A DNA stretch of 39,426 nucleotides from Synechococcus sp. SP2 MAG (GTDB lineage Bacteria; Cyanobacteriota; Cyanobacteriia; PCC-6307; Cyanobiaceae). The stretch lies in the NCBI GenBank assembly GCA_030756895.1, contig JAVBIX010000004.1, forward strand, positions 1 through 39,426, in the 5' to 3' direction. Below, one piece after another: positions 18,546 through 27,152 of this stretch (position 1 is its first letter; each line of letters starts with the position of its first letter). The translations under genes were made by a program, and so were the position numbers. The notes under the pieces are model-generated. The model saw nothing but the letters and a program-made list of their open reading frames with translations. It ran no database searches and was not told the DNA's origin.

Positions 18546-19544
18546 ATGGCCGATCTGTCTGCGTTGGCTCCTCGCATGCTGTGCCTGGGGGAGGCCTTGG
18601 TGGATCGATTGGGCCCGCTTGGGGGGGATCCCGCTACAGCGGCGCCAGATTCTTGTGATGATCGTCTTGGTGGTGCGCCCGCCAACGTGGCCTGTGCTCT
18701 CGCTCGGCTTGGTACACCCGTTGGCCTGATTGGTCGGCTGGGGGAAGACGCCATCGGTTCTGCATTCCTCGAGTTGTTTCAGCGCAGGGGCGTTGATGTG
18801 CAAGCCCTTCAATCAGATGCAAGTCACCCAAGCCGGGTGGTGTTGGTTCGCCGCCATGCCAATGGGGAGCGGGTGTTTCAGGGCTTTGCCGGAGATCAGG
18901 CCCTTGGCTTCGCGGATCAAATGTTGGATCGTGGCTCTTTGCAAGCGGTCTGGCCAGGCTTGGCCGAGCAGGCTCGTTGGTTATTGGTCGGCACGATTCC
19001 ATTGGCATCGATGGCTTCTGCCGACGCGTTGCAATGGGTGTTGGCTCAGGCCAAGGCGGCTGGTCTTGCCTTGGCTGTGGATGTGAACTGGCGCCCCACC
19101 TTCTGGGATCCCGAGGCAGATCCAGCGGCAGGCCCTACCGCTGATGCAATGGCGCTGATCAAGCCGTTGTTGGAGCAGGCCTCCCTGCTCAAGTTGGCGC
19201 GGGAGGAGGCCGTTTGGTTTTTTGGAAGTGATGATCCTGCCGTTATTGCTGCCGGGTTGCCGCAGCAGCCCGACGTCGTCGTGACCGATGGAGCTGAACC
19301 CGTTCGCTGGTTCATCGCCAAGGAAGCCGGGAGCATGCCGGTGTTTTCGCCCGCTCAGGTGATCGACACCACAGGTGCAGGGGATGCCTTCACCGCCGGC
19401 CTGTTGCACTGTTGGGATCTTCCGGTTGTGGAGCGATTGCGCTTCGCGTCAGCCTGCGGTGCACTCGTTTGTGGCGGAGCTGGAGCGATTGACCCACAGC
19501 CACAGGAGCAGGCCGTATCGGCTTTTCTCAAGGAGTGCAAGTAA
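18546..19544 (+). CDS. PfkB-family carbohydrate kinase (fructokinase-like)
   Basis: Ribokinase/PfkB-fold sugar kinase, 332 residues, probably phosphorylating fructose or a related sugar. Family signature 1 is seen near the N-terminus (LGGAPANVACALARLG, and GRLGEDAIGSAF). Signature 2 is DTTGAGDAF at 274-282, with the catalytic base Asp280. The order and length fit fructokinases, but PfkB members cannot be separated reliably by eye. ATG 18546 starts MADLSALAPRMLCLGEAL; the frame is open to 18492 but the extra 18 residues are not conserved. The gene follows mutY by about 65 bases, and its stop overlaps the next start by one base, which puts it in one unit with the symporter pair. Confidence 0.9.
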   Translation: MADLSALAPRMLCLGEALVDRLGPLGGDPATAAPDSCDDRLGGAPANVACALARLGTPVGLIGRLGEDAIGSAFLELFQRRGVDVQALQSDASHPSRVVLVRRHANGERVFQGFAGDQALGFADQMLDRGSLQAVWPGLAEQARWLLVGTIPLASMASADALQWVLAQAKAAGLALAVDVNWRPTFWDPEADPAAGPTADAMALIKPLLEQASLLKLAREEAVWFFGSDDPAVIAAGLPQQPDVVVTDGAEPVRWFIAKEAGSMPVFSPAQVIDTTGAGDAFTAGLLHCWDLPVVERLRFASACGALVCGGAGAIDPQPQEQAVSAFLKECK

Positions 19545-19729
19545 TGGATGTGATGCCAAGTCGCTGGCCATGGCTGGCCGTGCTCGCTGCGGTTGTTTTG
19601 GCCTTAGTGGTGCATGGTCAGGCGGACTCAGCCCTGCCGTTTTGGGCTGGCATGCCTGTTTGGGTGTTGATGTTCATCGCTCTGCAAGCAGGACTCACTC
19701 TTGCTGCTGCTTGGATCGCCCGCCGATGA
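19544..19729 (+). CDS. Small two-helix membrane protein coupled to the symporter
   Basis: 61-residue protein made almost entirely of two hydrophobic helices (LAVLAAVVLALVVHGQ and PVWVLMFIALQAGLTLAAAWIA) with a short charged end RR. An AGGAG ribosome-binding site at 19531-19535 precedes the ATG, which overlaps the kinase stop by one base; its own stop overlaps the symporter ATG by four bases (ATGA). Small two-helix proteins of the DUF485 and DUF3311 types sit in exactly this position before sodium:solute symporters in other bacteria, and the FWAGMPVWVL pattern is reminiscent of DUF3311, but I cannot assign a family with confidence. Likely an accessory subunit. Confidence 0.75.
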   Translation: MDVMPSRWPWLAVLAAVVLALVVHGQADSALPFWAGMPVWVLMFIALQAGLTLAAAWIARR

Positions 19730-21183
19730 GTACCACTCTGATTTCTGCGTGCCTTGCTCTAGTTGTTTACCTGCTGGCTTTGCTCTGGCTTGGTGCCCAG
19801 AGTCTCGGGGGCCAAACCAACAGCGCCGACTCCTATTTTCTGGCCGATCGCCGTCTGCGTGCCGGCGTGCTGTTTTTCACGCTGATCGCGACCAACTTCA
19901 GCGCCTTCTTTTTTCTTGGCTTTGCCGGCGCTGGATATCGAATCGGGATTGCTTACTACCCAATGATGGCGTTTGGAACAGGATTGGCTGCCCTCAGTTT
20001 CGGCAGCCTTGGCTGTCGGGTGCGGAAACTCAGTGCTGACCATGGCCTCATCACTCCGTCCGAATTGATTGGCCATCTCTTGCCCGGGGAGGGACTGCGC
20101 CTGTTGGTTCTTGCGGTGATGGTGCTGTTCACCCTCCCTTATTTGGCCCTGCAACCTCTTGGTGCCGGTTATTTGCTCGAGAGCCTCACGGGAGGTGCGG
20201 TTCCTTTTGGGGTGGGAGCAATCCTGCTCACCGTTGTGATCGTGCTGTACGTGGTGGGCGGGGGCATGCGCGCTGTGGCGCGGACCGATGTGCTTCAGGG
20301 GGTGCTGATGTTTTCGCTGATGCTGATGGCCTTTATGGCTGTCGCCAAAGGTGTCGGTGGCGTCGAGATGGCCAATCGCACGCTGTTTGTGCAACGTCCT
20401 GAGCTGTTCAGTGCGGCAGGACTGGGCAATTTTTTTACGCCGCGAATGATGGCGAGCTATCTGCTGCTTTGGCCGTTGTGCCTGCCGATGTTTCCGCAGA
20501 TGCTGATGCGTTTCTTTGCTGCCGGGGATGACCGCTCGTTGAAGCAGTCGATGGTGCTTTACCCAGTCGTGGCGGGAGTGCTGTTTATTTGTCCCGTGAT
20601 GATCGGGATGTGGGGGCATCTGGCCTTCCCTGATCTGGTGGGTCGTGCCTCCGATCAGATCATGCCCCTGATGCTGGCCCGGTACAGCCCGGAATGGTTA
20701 ACGGGAATCGTGATGGTTGGTGCCTTGGCTGCGTTTATGTCCACCCTGGATTCGCAGTTGTTGGCGCTGTCTTCGATGCTGACTCGCGACCTATATGGAA
20801 GGTATTGGCGACCGCAAGCGTCTTTGGCGGAGCAAGTGCGTGTTGGGCAGCTCGTGGTGATCGCTCTAGCGGTCGCTGGTCTAGCGATCGCCCTGCGTCC
20901 GCCGGAGGCCATTCTGTCGCTTGCAACCCATGCCTTCTCGGGTCTCGCACTGCTGTTTCCGATGCTGGTGGGTGCGGTCTATGGCCTGCGCTGGTCCGTC
21001 GTTGGCGCCATGTTGTCGGTGATCGGAGGGGAAGCTGTTCTGCTGGGTTTTGCAACGGGCGTGATTCCGGAGGCGTTTCAGTGGGGCTGTCTGCCTTTGA
21101 TCCCTGCACTCGTTGTGGCCTGCACGGTTTTGGGAGTGGATCAGCTCATCGCTCGCTGGCCGTCGTCAGGTTTGCGGGCTTAA
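19726..21183 (+). CDS. Sodium:solute symporter (SSS family)
   Basis: Secondary transporter with the LeuT-like fold, using the Na+ gradient to take up a solute. The 485-residue protein has about 12-13 membrane segments. Family patterns include SADSYFLADRRLRAGVLFFTLIATNFSAFFFLGFAGAGYRIG near the N-terminus, the YVVGGGMRAVARTDVLQG region (residues about 180-200) and FMSTLDSQLLALSSMLTRDLY in the eighth/ninth helix area, which carries a Na2-site Ser/Thr pattern. Substrate class cannot be assigned; the adjacent sugar kinase makes a sugar or related polyol one possibility. Start ATG 19726 is set by the ATGA overlap. The last 38 bases overlap tsaE, which runs the other way. Confidence 0.9.
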   Translation: MSTTLISACLALVVYLLALLWLGAQSLGGQTNSADSYFLADRRLRAGVLFFTLIATNFSAFFFLGFAGAGYRIGIAYYPMMAFGTGLAALSFGSLGCRVRKLSADHGLITPSELIGHLLPGEGLRLLVLAVMVLFTLPYLALQPLGAGYLLESLTGGAVPFGVGAILLTVVIVLYVVGGGMRAVARTDVLQGVLMFSLMLMAFMAVAKGVGGVEMANRTLFVQRPELFSAAGLGNFFTPRMMASYLLLWPLCLPMFPQMLMRFFAAGDDRSLKQSMVLYPVVAGVLFICPVMIGMWGHLAFPDLVGRASDQIMPLMLARYSPEWLTGIVMVGALAAFMSTLDSQLLALSSMLTRDLYGRYWRPQASLAEQVRVGQLVVIALAVAGLAIALRPPEAILSLATHAFSGLALLFPMLVGAVYGLRWSVVGAMLSVIGGEAVLLGFATGVIPEAFQWGCLPLIPALVVACTVLGVDQLIARWPSSGLRA

Positions 21184-21670
21184 CGTTCGGTGGCTGGAGT
21201 GAGACGGTGCGTCCGCTGGCAGGTGCGTAGTTGAGATCCAAGAGCCAGGCGTCTGGAAGGGAAAGGCTGAGCCGCTCCGGCCACTCCACTACGAGCAAGG
21301 CTCCCATTGCGTTTGCCTCTTCCTCCTCTTGAAGGAAAAGGTCGTCGGCTGCAATCGCTTGCTCGAGCCTGTAGAGGTCGAGATGGACGAGAGGGGGGGT
21401 TCCTTCTGGGTAGTGCTGAGCGAGCGCGAAGGTTGGGCTGGTGATCGGCTCTTTGATTCCCAGAGCGCCGGCTAGCCCCTGGACGAGAGAGGTTTTGCCT
21501 GCACCGAGTGGCCCTCGCAACAGCAGAATGTCGTGCGCTTTGAGGCGCGCTGCCAACATCCGGCCAAGGTCTTTTGTGGCCTCGAGATCGTCAAGGAGCC
21601 TTGTCTCATCTGTAGATTGGCTTGTAAGGGAGCCCGAAGCCTCGGCGTCTCCGAAGTATTTATCGTTCAC
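21146..21670 (-). CDS. tsaE: tRNA threonylcarbamoyladenosine biosynthesis ATPase TsaE
   Basis: ATPase partner of TsaB and TsaD in making threonylcarbamoyladenosine (t6A) at position 37 of ANN-decoding tRNAs. Walker A is GPLGAGKT (53-60), followed by the family pattern [10 protein letters not shown] and HLDLYRLE. The C-terminal part, with VVEWPERL, is conserved. The chosen GTG at 21670 gives 174 residues, longer at the N-terminus than most TsaE; the domain itself begins around residue 24, so a later start cannot be excluded. It diverges from ahcY with only 24 bases between start codons, so each promoter must lie in the other's 5' region. Its 3' end overlaps the symporter gene by 38 bases. Confidence 0.92.
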   Translation of the reverse strand: MNDKYFGDAEASGSLTSQSTDETRLLDDLEATKDLGRMLAARLKAHDILLLRGPLGAGKTSLVQGLAGALGIKEPITSPTFALAQHYPEGTPPLVHLDLYRLEQAIAADDLFLQEEEEANAMGALLVVEWPERLSLSLPDAWLLDLNYAPASGRTVSLQPPNVKPANLTTASER

Positions 21671-21694
21671 ATCCTCCCCAGGGAGCTTTTCAAT

Positions 21695-23125
21695 ATGGTG
21701 GCAACAGCCGCGGCAACGACCGAACTTCAGGTCGCAAAGGATTACGTCATTGCGGATATCGGTTTAGCCGATTTTGGACGCAAGGAACTCAATATTGCTG
21801 AGACCGAGATGCCCGGTCTGATGGCATTGCGTGCCAAGTACGGCAAGGAGAAGCCCTTGAAAGGGGCCCGGATCGCCGGCTCCTTGCATATGACGATTCA
21901 GACCGCTGCTCTGATCGAAACTCTCACCGAGCTTGGTGCCGATGTGCGCTGGGCCTCCTGCAACATCTTCTCTACCCAAGACCACGCCGCAGCTGCGATG
22001 GCTGTTGCTGGAATTCCCGTCTTTGCCGTTAAGGGTGAAACCCTTGAGGAGTACTGGGATTACACCCACAGCATTCTCGAATGGGGCGATGGTGGAACGC
22101 CCAACATGATCCTGGACGACGGTGGCGATGCCACCGGCCTGGTGATGTTGGGTAGCAAGGCTGAGCAGGACATCACCGTGCTCGACAACCCCTCCAACGA
22201 AGAGGAGACCTTCCTTTTCGCTTCGATCAAGAAGAAGCTGGCGACGGATTCCAGCTTCTACAGCCGCATCAAGGCTGAGATTCAGGGCGTCACCGAGGAG
22301 ACCACCACTGGAGTGGCACGTCTCTACAAGATGCAGAAGAGCGGAGAGCTTCCCTTCCCTGCGATCAACGTCAACGACTCGGTTACCAAGAGCAAGTTCG
22401 ACAACCTGTACGGCTGTCGTGAATCGCTGGTGGACAGCATCAAGCGCGCGACCGACGTGATGGTGGCTGGCAAGCAGGCCCTTGTGGTTGGCTACGGCGA
22501 TGTGGGCAAGGGTTCAGCCCAGTCATTGCGTGGTCTTGGCGCCACCGTATGCATTGCTGAAGTGGATCCCATTTGCGCCTTGCAGGCTGCGATGGAGGGT
22601 TACCGGGTTGTCCGCCTTGAAGATGTGGTGGACCAGATGGACATCTTTGTGACTGCCACCGGCAACTACCAGGTGATTCGCAACGAGCACCTGGTGAAGA
22701 TGAAGGACGAAGCGATCGTCTGCAACATCGGCCACTTCGATAACGAGATCGATGTGGCTTCGCTCAAGTCCTATGAGTGGGACAACATCAAGCCTCAGGT
22801 GGATCACATCACCTTGCCAAGTGGCAACAAGATCATTCTTCTTGCCGAAGGCCGTCTCGTGAATCTGGGTTGCGCCACCGGTCACCCCAGTTTCGTGATG
22901 AGCAACTCGTTCACCAACCAAGTATTGGCTCAGATTGAGTTGTTCACCAAGGGAAGTGAGTACGGGAAAGAGGTGTATGTGTTGCCTAAGCACCTCGATG
23001 AGATGGTGGCTCGCCTCCATCTTGAGAAGATTGGCTGCAAACTCACTGAGTTGAGCAAAGATCAAGCTGATTACATCAACGTTCCTGTTGAAGGTCCCTA
23101 TAAGCCTGATCACTATCGCTATTGA
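21695..23125 (+). CDS. ahcY: Adenosylhomocysteinase
   Basis: Reversibly splits S-adenosylhomocysteine into adenosine and homocysteine, recycling the by-product of methyltransferases (such as EgtD in this window). The 476-residue protein uses tightly bound NAD+. Visible motifs: [16 protein letters not shown], the catalytic region [18 protein letters not shown] (with its Lys and Asp), the NAD-binding [12 protein letters not shown] loop, and the C-terminal KPDHYRY that reaches a neighbouring subunit. It carries the roughly 40-residue insertion typical of plant and bacterial type enzymes. The ATG at 21695 is preceded by GGGAG at 21681-21685. A strong terminator follows at 23145. Confidence 0.98.
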   Translation: MVATAAATTELQVAKDYVIADIGLADFGRKELNIAETEMPGLMALRAKYGKEKPLKGARIAGSLHMTIQTAALIETLTELGADVRWASCNIFSTQDHAAAAMAVAGIPVFAVKGETLEEYWDYTHSILEWGDGGTPNMILDDGGDATGLVMLGSKAEQDITVLDNPSNEEETFLFASIKKKLATDSSFYSRIKAEIQGVTEETTTGVARLYKMQKSGELPFPAINVNDSVTKSKFDNLYGCRESLVDSIKRATDVMVAGKQALVVGYGDVGKGSAQSLRGLGATVCIAEVDPICALQAAMEGYRVVRLEDVVDQMDIFVTATGNYQVIRNEHLVKMKDEAIVCNIGHFDNEIDVASLKSYEWDNIKPQVDHITLPSGNKIILLAEGRLVNLGCATGHPSFVMSNSFTNQVLAQIELFTKGSEYGKEVYVLPKHLDEMVARLHLEKIGCKLTELSKDQADYINVPVEGPYKPDHYRY

Positions 23126-23144
23126 TCGCTTTTGGATCGATTGA

Positions 23145-23169
23145 GGGCTGCGAATGCAGCCCTTTTTTT
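23145..23169 (+). terminator. Rho-independent terminator after ahcY
   Basis: GGGCTGC (23145-23151), a four-base GAAT loop and GCAGCCC (23156-23162) form a perfect 7-bp GC-rich stem, followed by seven T (23163-23169). It starts 20 bases after the ahcY stop, so it ends that transcript. It is the clearest terminator in the window. Confidence 0.93.
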
Positions 23170-23170
23170 A

Positions 23171-23588
23171 TGGCCTTTTGCTTTGGGTTTGGAGAGCAGT
23201 TCAAATTGCTTAATTTCTATGCTGAAAAATTCCCTGCAGTGCTCTTTTGGTTGTGCTTGTAGATAGTTAATAGGTTTCAGTTTTGCTTATTATTAATCAA
23301 GCAACATATGTTATCCTGAGCGGTAAAATATATGTATGATGATCGCAAGCTCTTAGCTTTGGTAGCATGTGTAGCTGGAATATTGTTATTTGTTTCGTAG
23401 GTTGCCACTGCTCGAGGGTTTGGGAAGCGGCGAAGGCTTTTGTGTCTCAAATGATTCCTTGCTGACTCGGTGGCTTAAGCATTCCTGCTTTTCAAGAGTC
23501 TGATTCTGCTGTGTTAATTGCATCGTTATCGAGGATGCAGCTTGCTCAAAAAGTATGAAATACTGGTTAAAATTTGTTTTTGTTGTTG
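23171..23588. other. AT-rich intergenic region between ahcY and dedA
   Basis: The longest non-coding stretch here, about 420 bases and much richer in A+T than its surroundings. It holds one candidate small gene (23332-23400), a weak inverted repeat (TGCATC at 23519-23524, GATGCA at 23534-23539) and probably the dedA promoter. I saw no tRNA-like sequence and no recognised cyanobacterial small-RNA motif. Nothing else in it can be supported by eye. Confidence 0.6.
23332..23400 (+). CDS. Candidate 22-residue single-helix membrane peptide
   Basis: ATG at 23332 opens a 23-codon frame ending in TAG. The peptide begins with charged MYDDRK and continues as one hydrophobic segment (LLALVACVAGILLFVS), the pattern of many small cyanobacterial membrane peptides. 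The upstream GAGCGG at 23318-23323 is a weak ribosome-binding site at a workable distance. I do not recognise the peptide as a known photosystem or cytochrome subunit. A 23-codon frame can also arise by chance, so this is only a candidate. Confidence 0.3.
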   Translation: MYDDRKLLALVACVAGILLFVS

Positions 23589-24248
23589 ATGGGTCTGTCT
23601 GAACTGATTACGCAGCTACCAGAGCTGATTGGGCAGGCCGTCGAGGCGAATCAATGGTTGGGGTATGGCGCCATTTTTGCGGCCATGTTTCTGGAAAATT
23701 TGTTTCCGCCCATCCCTTCGGAGCTGATCATGCCTCTGGGAGGGTTTTATGTGCAGCAAGGACAACTGCAATTCATCCCGGTTGTTCTTGCCGGTTTGAT
23801 TGGAACAGTGCTCGGAGCGTTGCCTTGGTATGGCATCGGCCGCCTGATCAATGAACAACGCATTGAGCAATGGCTGGACAAGCATGGCCGCTGGATCGGC
23901 ATTAGTTCCGAGGAGTTGGCGCGGAGTCGCCGCTGGTTTAGCCGTTATGGCACCGCCTTGGTGTTTTGGGGTCGGTTGGTTCCTGGCATTCGCACCCTGA
24001 TTTCGGTTCCTGCAGGGATCGAGCTGATGCCGATGGCTCCATTTTTGATTTGGACCACGGCTGGCAGCTTGATCTGGACGTTGTTGCTCACCATCGCTGG
24101 CATGGTGCTCGGTGAGGGCTACAGCAATGTTGAGGTCTGGATCGACCCCGTTTCCAAAGTGATCAAGGTCGGCTTAGTCGTTGCCGTTTTGGCAGGTGGG
24201 ATCTGGCTTGCCCTCAGAATTTGGCGCCGCCGTCAGTCGGCCGACTAA
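23589..24248 (+). CDS. DedA family membrane protein
   Basis: Integral membrane protein of the DedA (VTT-domain) family, several of which flip phospholipids or undecaprenyl phosphate across the inner membrane. The 219-residue sequence shows the family marks: FLENLFPPIPSELIMPLGGF near the N-terminus with its Glu/Pro pair, GALPWYGIGRLI, and the conserved RLVPGIRTLISVPAGIELM loop with essential Arg residues. Four to five hydrophobic segments. ATG at 23589 is preferred; a TTG at 23574 would add five Leu-rich residues. It converges on ssb; the 78-base gap contains a 10-bp inverted repeat. Confidence 0.93.
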   Translation: MGLSELITQLPELIGQAVEANQWLGYGAIFAAMFLENLFPPIPSELIMPLGGFYVQQGQLQFIPVVLAGLIGTVLGALPWYGIGRLINEQRIEQWLDKHGRWIGISSEELARSRRWFSRYGTALVFWGRLVPGIRTLISVPAGIELMPMAPFLIWTTAGSLIWTLLLTIAGMVLGEGYSNVEVWIDPVSKVIKVGLVVAVLAGGIWLALRIWRRRQSAD

Positions 24249-24266
24249 CGAGCTGACAGGAGCCAT

Positions 24267-24311
24267 CAACCGGCTGTTGTGAGCTCCTCGAGCCGAGGGT
24301 GCAGCCGGTTG
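24267..24311. repeat. Inverted repeat between convergent dedA and ssb
   Basis: CAACCGGCTG at 24267-24276 and its exact complement CAGCCGGTTG at 24302-24311 flank 25 bases. The position between two converging genes suggests a shared transcription end, but neither side has a T-run, so a classic rho-independent terminator is not shown. Confidence 0.4.
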
Positions 24312-24326
24312 CCATGGCTGGCTGAT

Positions 24327-24707
24327 TCAGAAAGGAACCTCTTCGTCGCTCGGGCTTCCTCCCCCGAATCCGCCGGATCCCGCTTCGCTGTCGCGTTTGG
24401 AGCCCAGGAGTTCGAGTCGATCAACGCGAACCACAGGCTTGCTGCGTTCCTCCCCGCTGTTGCGATCGGTCCAGCGATCCAATTTGAAGCTGCCGATGAT
24501 GCCGAGGAGTGATCCTTTTTTGACGTAATCGGCTGCAACCTGGGCCTGTTTGCCCCAAATCTCAAGGTTGAACCAATCCGGTTCATCGTCGCGGCTGCGG
24601 CGATTCACGGCAATGGTCAGGTTGGCCACCATGCTTCCCGATTCGAAGTAACGAACTTCGGGGTCTCGGCCGGCTCGGCCGACCAGGGTTACGGAGTTGA
24701 CACCCAT
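24327..24707 (-). CDS. ssb: Single-stranded DNA-binding protein
   Basis: Binds and protects single-stranded DNA in replication and repair. The 126-residue protein has the OB-fold start MGVNSVTLVGRAGRDPEVRYFESG, then ANLTIAVNRR and DWFNLEIWGKQAQVAADYVKKGSL. The Gly/Ser-rich linker is very short, and it ends in the acidic tip DEEVPF, the docking peptide for partner proteins such as repair and replication enzymes. The length is shorter than E. coli SSB but usual for cyanobacteria. ATG at 24707. It diverges from mreB, and the start codons are about 136 bases apart. Confidence 0.96.
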   Translation of the reverse strand: MGVNSVTLVGRAGRDPEVRYFESGSMVANLTIAVNRRSRDDEPDWFNLEIWGKQAQVAADYVKKGSLLGIIGSFKLDRWTDRNSGEERSKPVVRVDRLELLGSKRDSEAGSGGFGGGSPSDEEVPF

Positions 24708-24843
24708 AAAGGTTTAGTTCTGCGTGGATCAATGATGCGCCACGGTTGTCGTGGCTGCTTTTAAGGAGTTCCACCCTCAGCTCCGGATGTATCAGCCGGT
24801 GCATGTCGCTCCACCTAATATTCGTCAACTTGTTCCACAACCA

Positions 24844-25896
24844 GTGTTTTTTCGTCGGTTCCAGCTCTCTCGTGACATCGGTATCGACCTCGGCACTGCC
24901 AACACACTGATTTACGTCTCCGGCAAGGGGATTGTGTTGCAAGAACCTTCAGTGGTGGCGATTGATCTGGAAAGGGGTGTGCCTCTGGCCGTTGGTGATG
25001 AAGCGAAGCTGATGCTGGGCCGTACGCCAGGGAACATTCGTGCGGTGCGGCCCCTGCGCGATGGCGTGATCGCTGATTTTGATGCGGCTGAGCAGATGCT
25101 CAAAAGCTTTATTCAAAAAGGCAATGAGGGGCGCGGGATCATCGCCCCACGCTTGGTGGTGGGCATCCCCAGCGGTGTAACTGGTGTGGAGCGCCGCGCT
25201 GTGCGTGAGGCCGGCCTGGCCGGTGCCAGGGAAGTGCATCTCATCGATGAGCCAGTGGCCGCGGCGATTGGTGCCGGTTTGCCGGTCACGGAGCCCGTCG
25301 GCACGATGATTGTGGATATCGGCGGTGGAACCACCGAAGTGGCGGTGCTCAGCCTCGGAGGAACCGTATTGAGTGAATCCGTGCGCGTCGCCGGTGATGA
25401 AATCAGCGATTCGATTGGTGTCCATCTCAAAAAGGTTCACAACCTGGTGGTGGGTGAGCGCACCGCCGAAGACATCAAGATTCGAATCGGTTCTGCATTC
25501 CCAGACAATGAGTTCGATCAAACGGTGATGGATGTGCGTGGCTTGCACCTCCTATCTGGTTTGCCGCGCACGATTCAGCTCCAAGCTGGGGACCTTCGTG
25601 AGGCCATGGCTGAGCCCCTCAACGTGATTGTTGAGGCGGTGAAGCGCACGCTCGAACGCACCCCTCCTGAGCTGGCAGCGGACATCGTTGATCGCGGAAT
25701 CATGCTTGCCGGCGGTGGGGCCTTGGTGAGGGGGATTAGTGACCTGATCAGCCATGAAACTGGGATCTTCACCCACGTTGCGGAAGATCCGCTCCTGTGC
25801 GTGGTGAATGGCTGTGGTCAGGTGCTCGAGGATTACAAACGCCTTCAGCGTGTGCTGGATACACCCGAATTCGTTCGTTCTGCCTCGAGCCTTTAA
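24844..25896 (+). CDS. mreB: Rod-shape determining protein MreB
   Basis: Bacterial actin that forms membrane filaments guiding cell-wall synthesis and cell shape. Actin-fold motifs: phosphate-1 DIGIDLGTANTLIYV, phosphate-2 VDIGGGTTEVAVLSLGG and the adenosine loop GIMLAGGGALVRG. The chosen GTG at 24844 gives MFFRRFQLSRDIG and 350 residues, the normal length. The frame is open to 24751, and an ATG at 24787 exists, but the extra residues are not actin-like. It is the first gene of the mreB-mreC-mreD-lipoprotein run. Confidence 0.96.
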   Translation: MFFRRFQLSRDIGIDLGTANTLIYVSGKGIVLQEPSVVAIDLERGVPLAVGDEAKLMLGRTPGNIRAVRPLRDGVIADFDAAEQMLKSFIQKGNEGRGIIAPRLVVGIPSGVTGVERRAVREAGLAGAREVHLIDEPVAAAIGAGLPVTEPVGTMIVDIGGGTTEVAVLSLGGTVLSESVRVAGDEISDSIGVHLKKVHNLVVGERTAEDIKIRIGSAFPDNEFDQTVMDVRGLHLLSGLPRTIQLQAGDLREAMAEPLNVIVEAVKRTLERTPPELAADIVDRGIMLAGGGALVRGISDLISHETGIFTHVAEDPLLCVVNGCGQVLEDYKRLQRVLDTPEFVRSASSL

Positions 25897-25901
25897 TCCC
25901 G

Positions 25902-26645
25902 ATGGGCTCATCGCCTTGGCCGCAGGGAACGCGTTCCCGGAGCCTGAAACGAATCTGGCCTTGGCTCGTTCTTCTCGGAGTGCTGGGGATGGTGCGTTGG
26001 AGCAAGGGCGCCGGCTTTGCCGATGCTTATGCCTTGCTCACGCGTCCGTTTTGGCCTGGTTCAGCCCAGAAACAGTGGATCCAGTCAGCGCAGCAGCAGA
26101 ACGATGCCACCCGATTGCAGTTGCTTGAGGTGGATAACGCCCGTTTGAGGGGGTTGCTCTCGCTGGATCGTCAAGGAGCCAAAAACGCGATTTCTGCTGC
26201 TGTGATCTCCCGAACGCCTGAAGGCTGGTGGCAGCAGATCGTGCTTGGAAAGGGGATGCTGGATGGTATCCAACAAGGTGATGCGGTGATCGGTCCAGGT
26301 GGATTGATTGGCCGCGTTCAAAGCGCCACGCCAGCGACAAGCCTGGTGCGTCTACTCACCGCCCCGGGGAGTCGAGTTGGCGTTTGGGTGCCGCGGACCC
26401 GTCAACATGCCCTGCTGGTGGGAATGGGAACATCCCGTCCTGAATTGAAATTCATCGATAAAGACGTGAAGGTTCGACCTGGAGATTTGGTGAGCACCTC
26501 CCCAGCCAGCACCCTGCTGCCTGCAAACCTTCCGGTGGCCGTGGTGCAGTCCTTGAACTCCAGGGCGGTGCCGGCTCCCACGGCTTTGGTTCAGTTGATT
26601 GCGCCTCCGGATGCGATCGATTGGGTGCAGGTGAGTAGGCGCTGA
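25902..26645 (+). CDS. mreC: Rod-shape determining protein MreC
   Basis: Bitopic inner-membrane scaffold linking MreB, MreD and the wall-synthesis enzymes. One membrane helix near the N-terminus (IWPWLVLLGVLGMVRW), a coiled-coil-like stretch (QQQNDATRLQLLEVDNARLRG) and a periplasmic double beta-barrel with AAVISRTPEGWWQQIVLGKG, GVWVPRTRQHALLVG and VRPGDLVSTS. At 247 residues it is a short MreC, with no long tail. ATG 25902 lies five bases after the mreB stop; upstream in-frame codons belong to mreB overlap and are ignored. mreD follows three bases later. Confidence 0.93.
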   Translation: MGSSPWPQGTRSRSLKRIWPWLVLLGVLGMVRWSKGAGFADAYALLTRPFWPGSAQKQWIQSAQQQNDATRLQLLEVDNARLRGLLSLDRQGAKNAISAAVISRTPEGWWQQIVLGKGMLDGIQQGDAVIGPGGLIGRVQSATPATSLVRLLTAPGSRVGVWVPRTRQHALLVGMGTSRPELKFIDKDVKVRPGDLVSTSPASTLLPANLPVAVVQSLNSRAVPAPTALVQLIAPPDAIDWVQVSRR

Positions 26646-26648
26646 TCG

Positions 26649-27152
26649 ATGGCTCGTCTTCACAGCCAACCGATCTGTGTTGCCTCCGGATTGTTGGTGC
26701 CCTTGATCAGCTTGGCCGCACCCTCATGGCTGAGTTTGGGCGGTGTCTTGCCGAGCTGGGCCGTGTTGTGGCTCCTGCCTTGGGCCCTGATTGATGGGCC
26801 GGTATCGGGTGTGATCGCAGGAGCGGCGATGGGGCTGATCCTGGATGGTCTCAATGTGGGAGATGCCAGCCAGGTGCCCGCTTTGATGCTGTTGGGCTGG
26901 TGGTGGGGACGGCTTGGGCGGAGGGGACGACCGATTCAACGCAGTCTCAATTTGGGGTTGCTGGCTTGGATCGGCACGATGCTGCTTGGGCTGAGTCTTT
27001 GGGCGCAGCTGTTGGTTCAGGGTGTGGATGCTCCACTGGCCCAAGCCTTTGCATTGCACACCTGTTTGGCTCAAGGGCTGATGACGGGCCTGATGGCCCC
27101 GATGATTGGGTCTTGGCAACTTCTGATCTGGCGACGGCGCACTCCCGCATGA
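26649..27152 (+). CDS. mreD: Rod-shape determining protein MreD
   Basis: Small integral membrane partner of MreC, 167 residues with about five hydrophobic helices (for example WAVLWLLPWALIDGPVSGVIAG and GLLAWIGTMLLGLSLWAQLL). Primary sequence is poorly conserved in this family, so the call rests on length, topology and position directly after mreC. The start ATG is three bases after the mreC stop. The last four bases overlap the ATG of the solute-binding lipoprotein. Confidence 0.85.
   Translation: MARLHSQPICVASGLLVPLISLAAPSWLSLGGVLPSWAVLWLLPWALIDGPVSGVIAGAAMGLILDGLNVGDASQVPALMLLGWWWGRLGRRGRPIQRSLNLGLLAWIGTMLLGLSLWAQLLVQGVDAPLAQAFALHTCLAQGLMTGLMAPMIGSWQLLIWRRRTPA

Noticed and set aside
19375-19725. 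117-codon upstream extension of the symporter frame
   Set aside because: It runs through the sugar kinase and the small membrane protein in another frame; the ATGA overlap at 19726 is the natural start.
24267-24311. Calling the dedA-ssb inverted repeat a terminator
   Set aside because: The stem is good, but the loop is long and no T-run follows on either strand.
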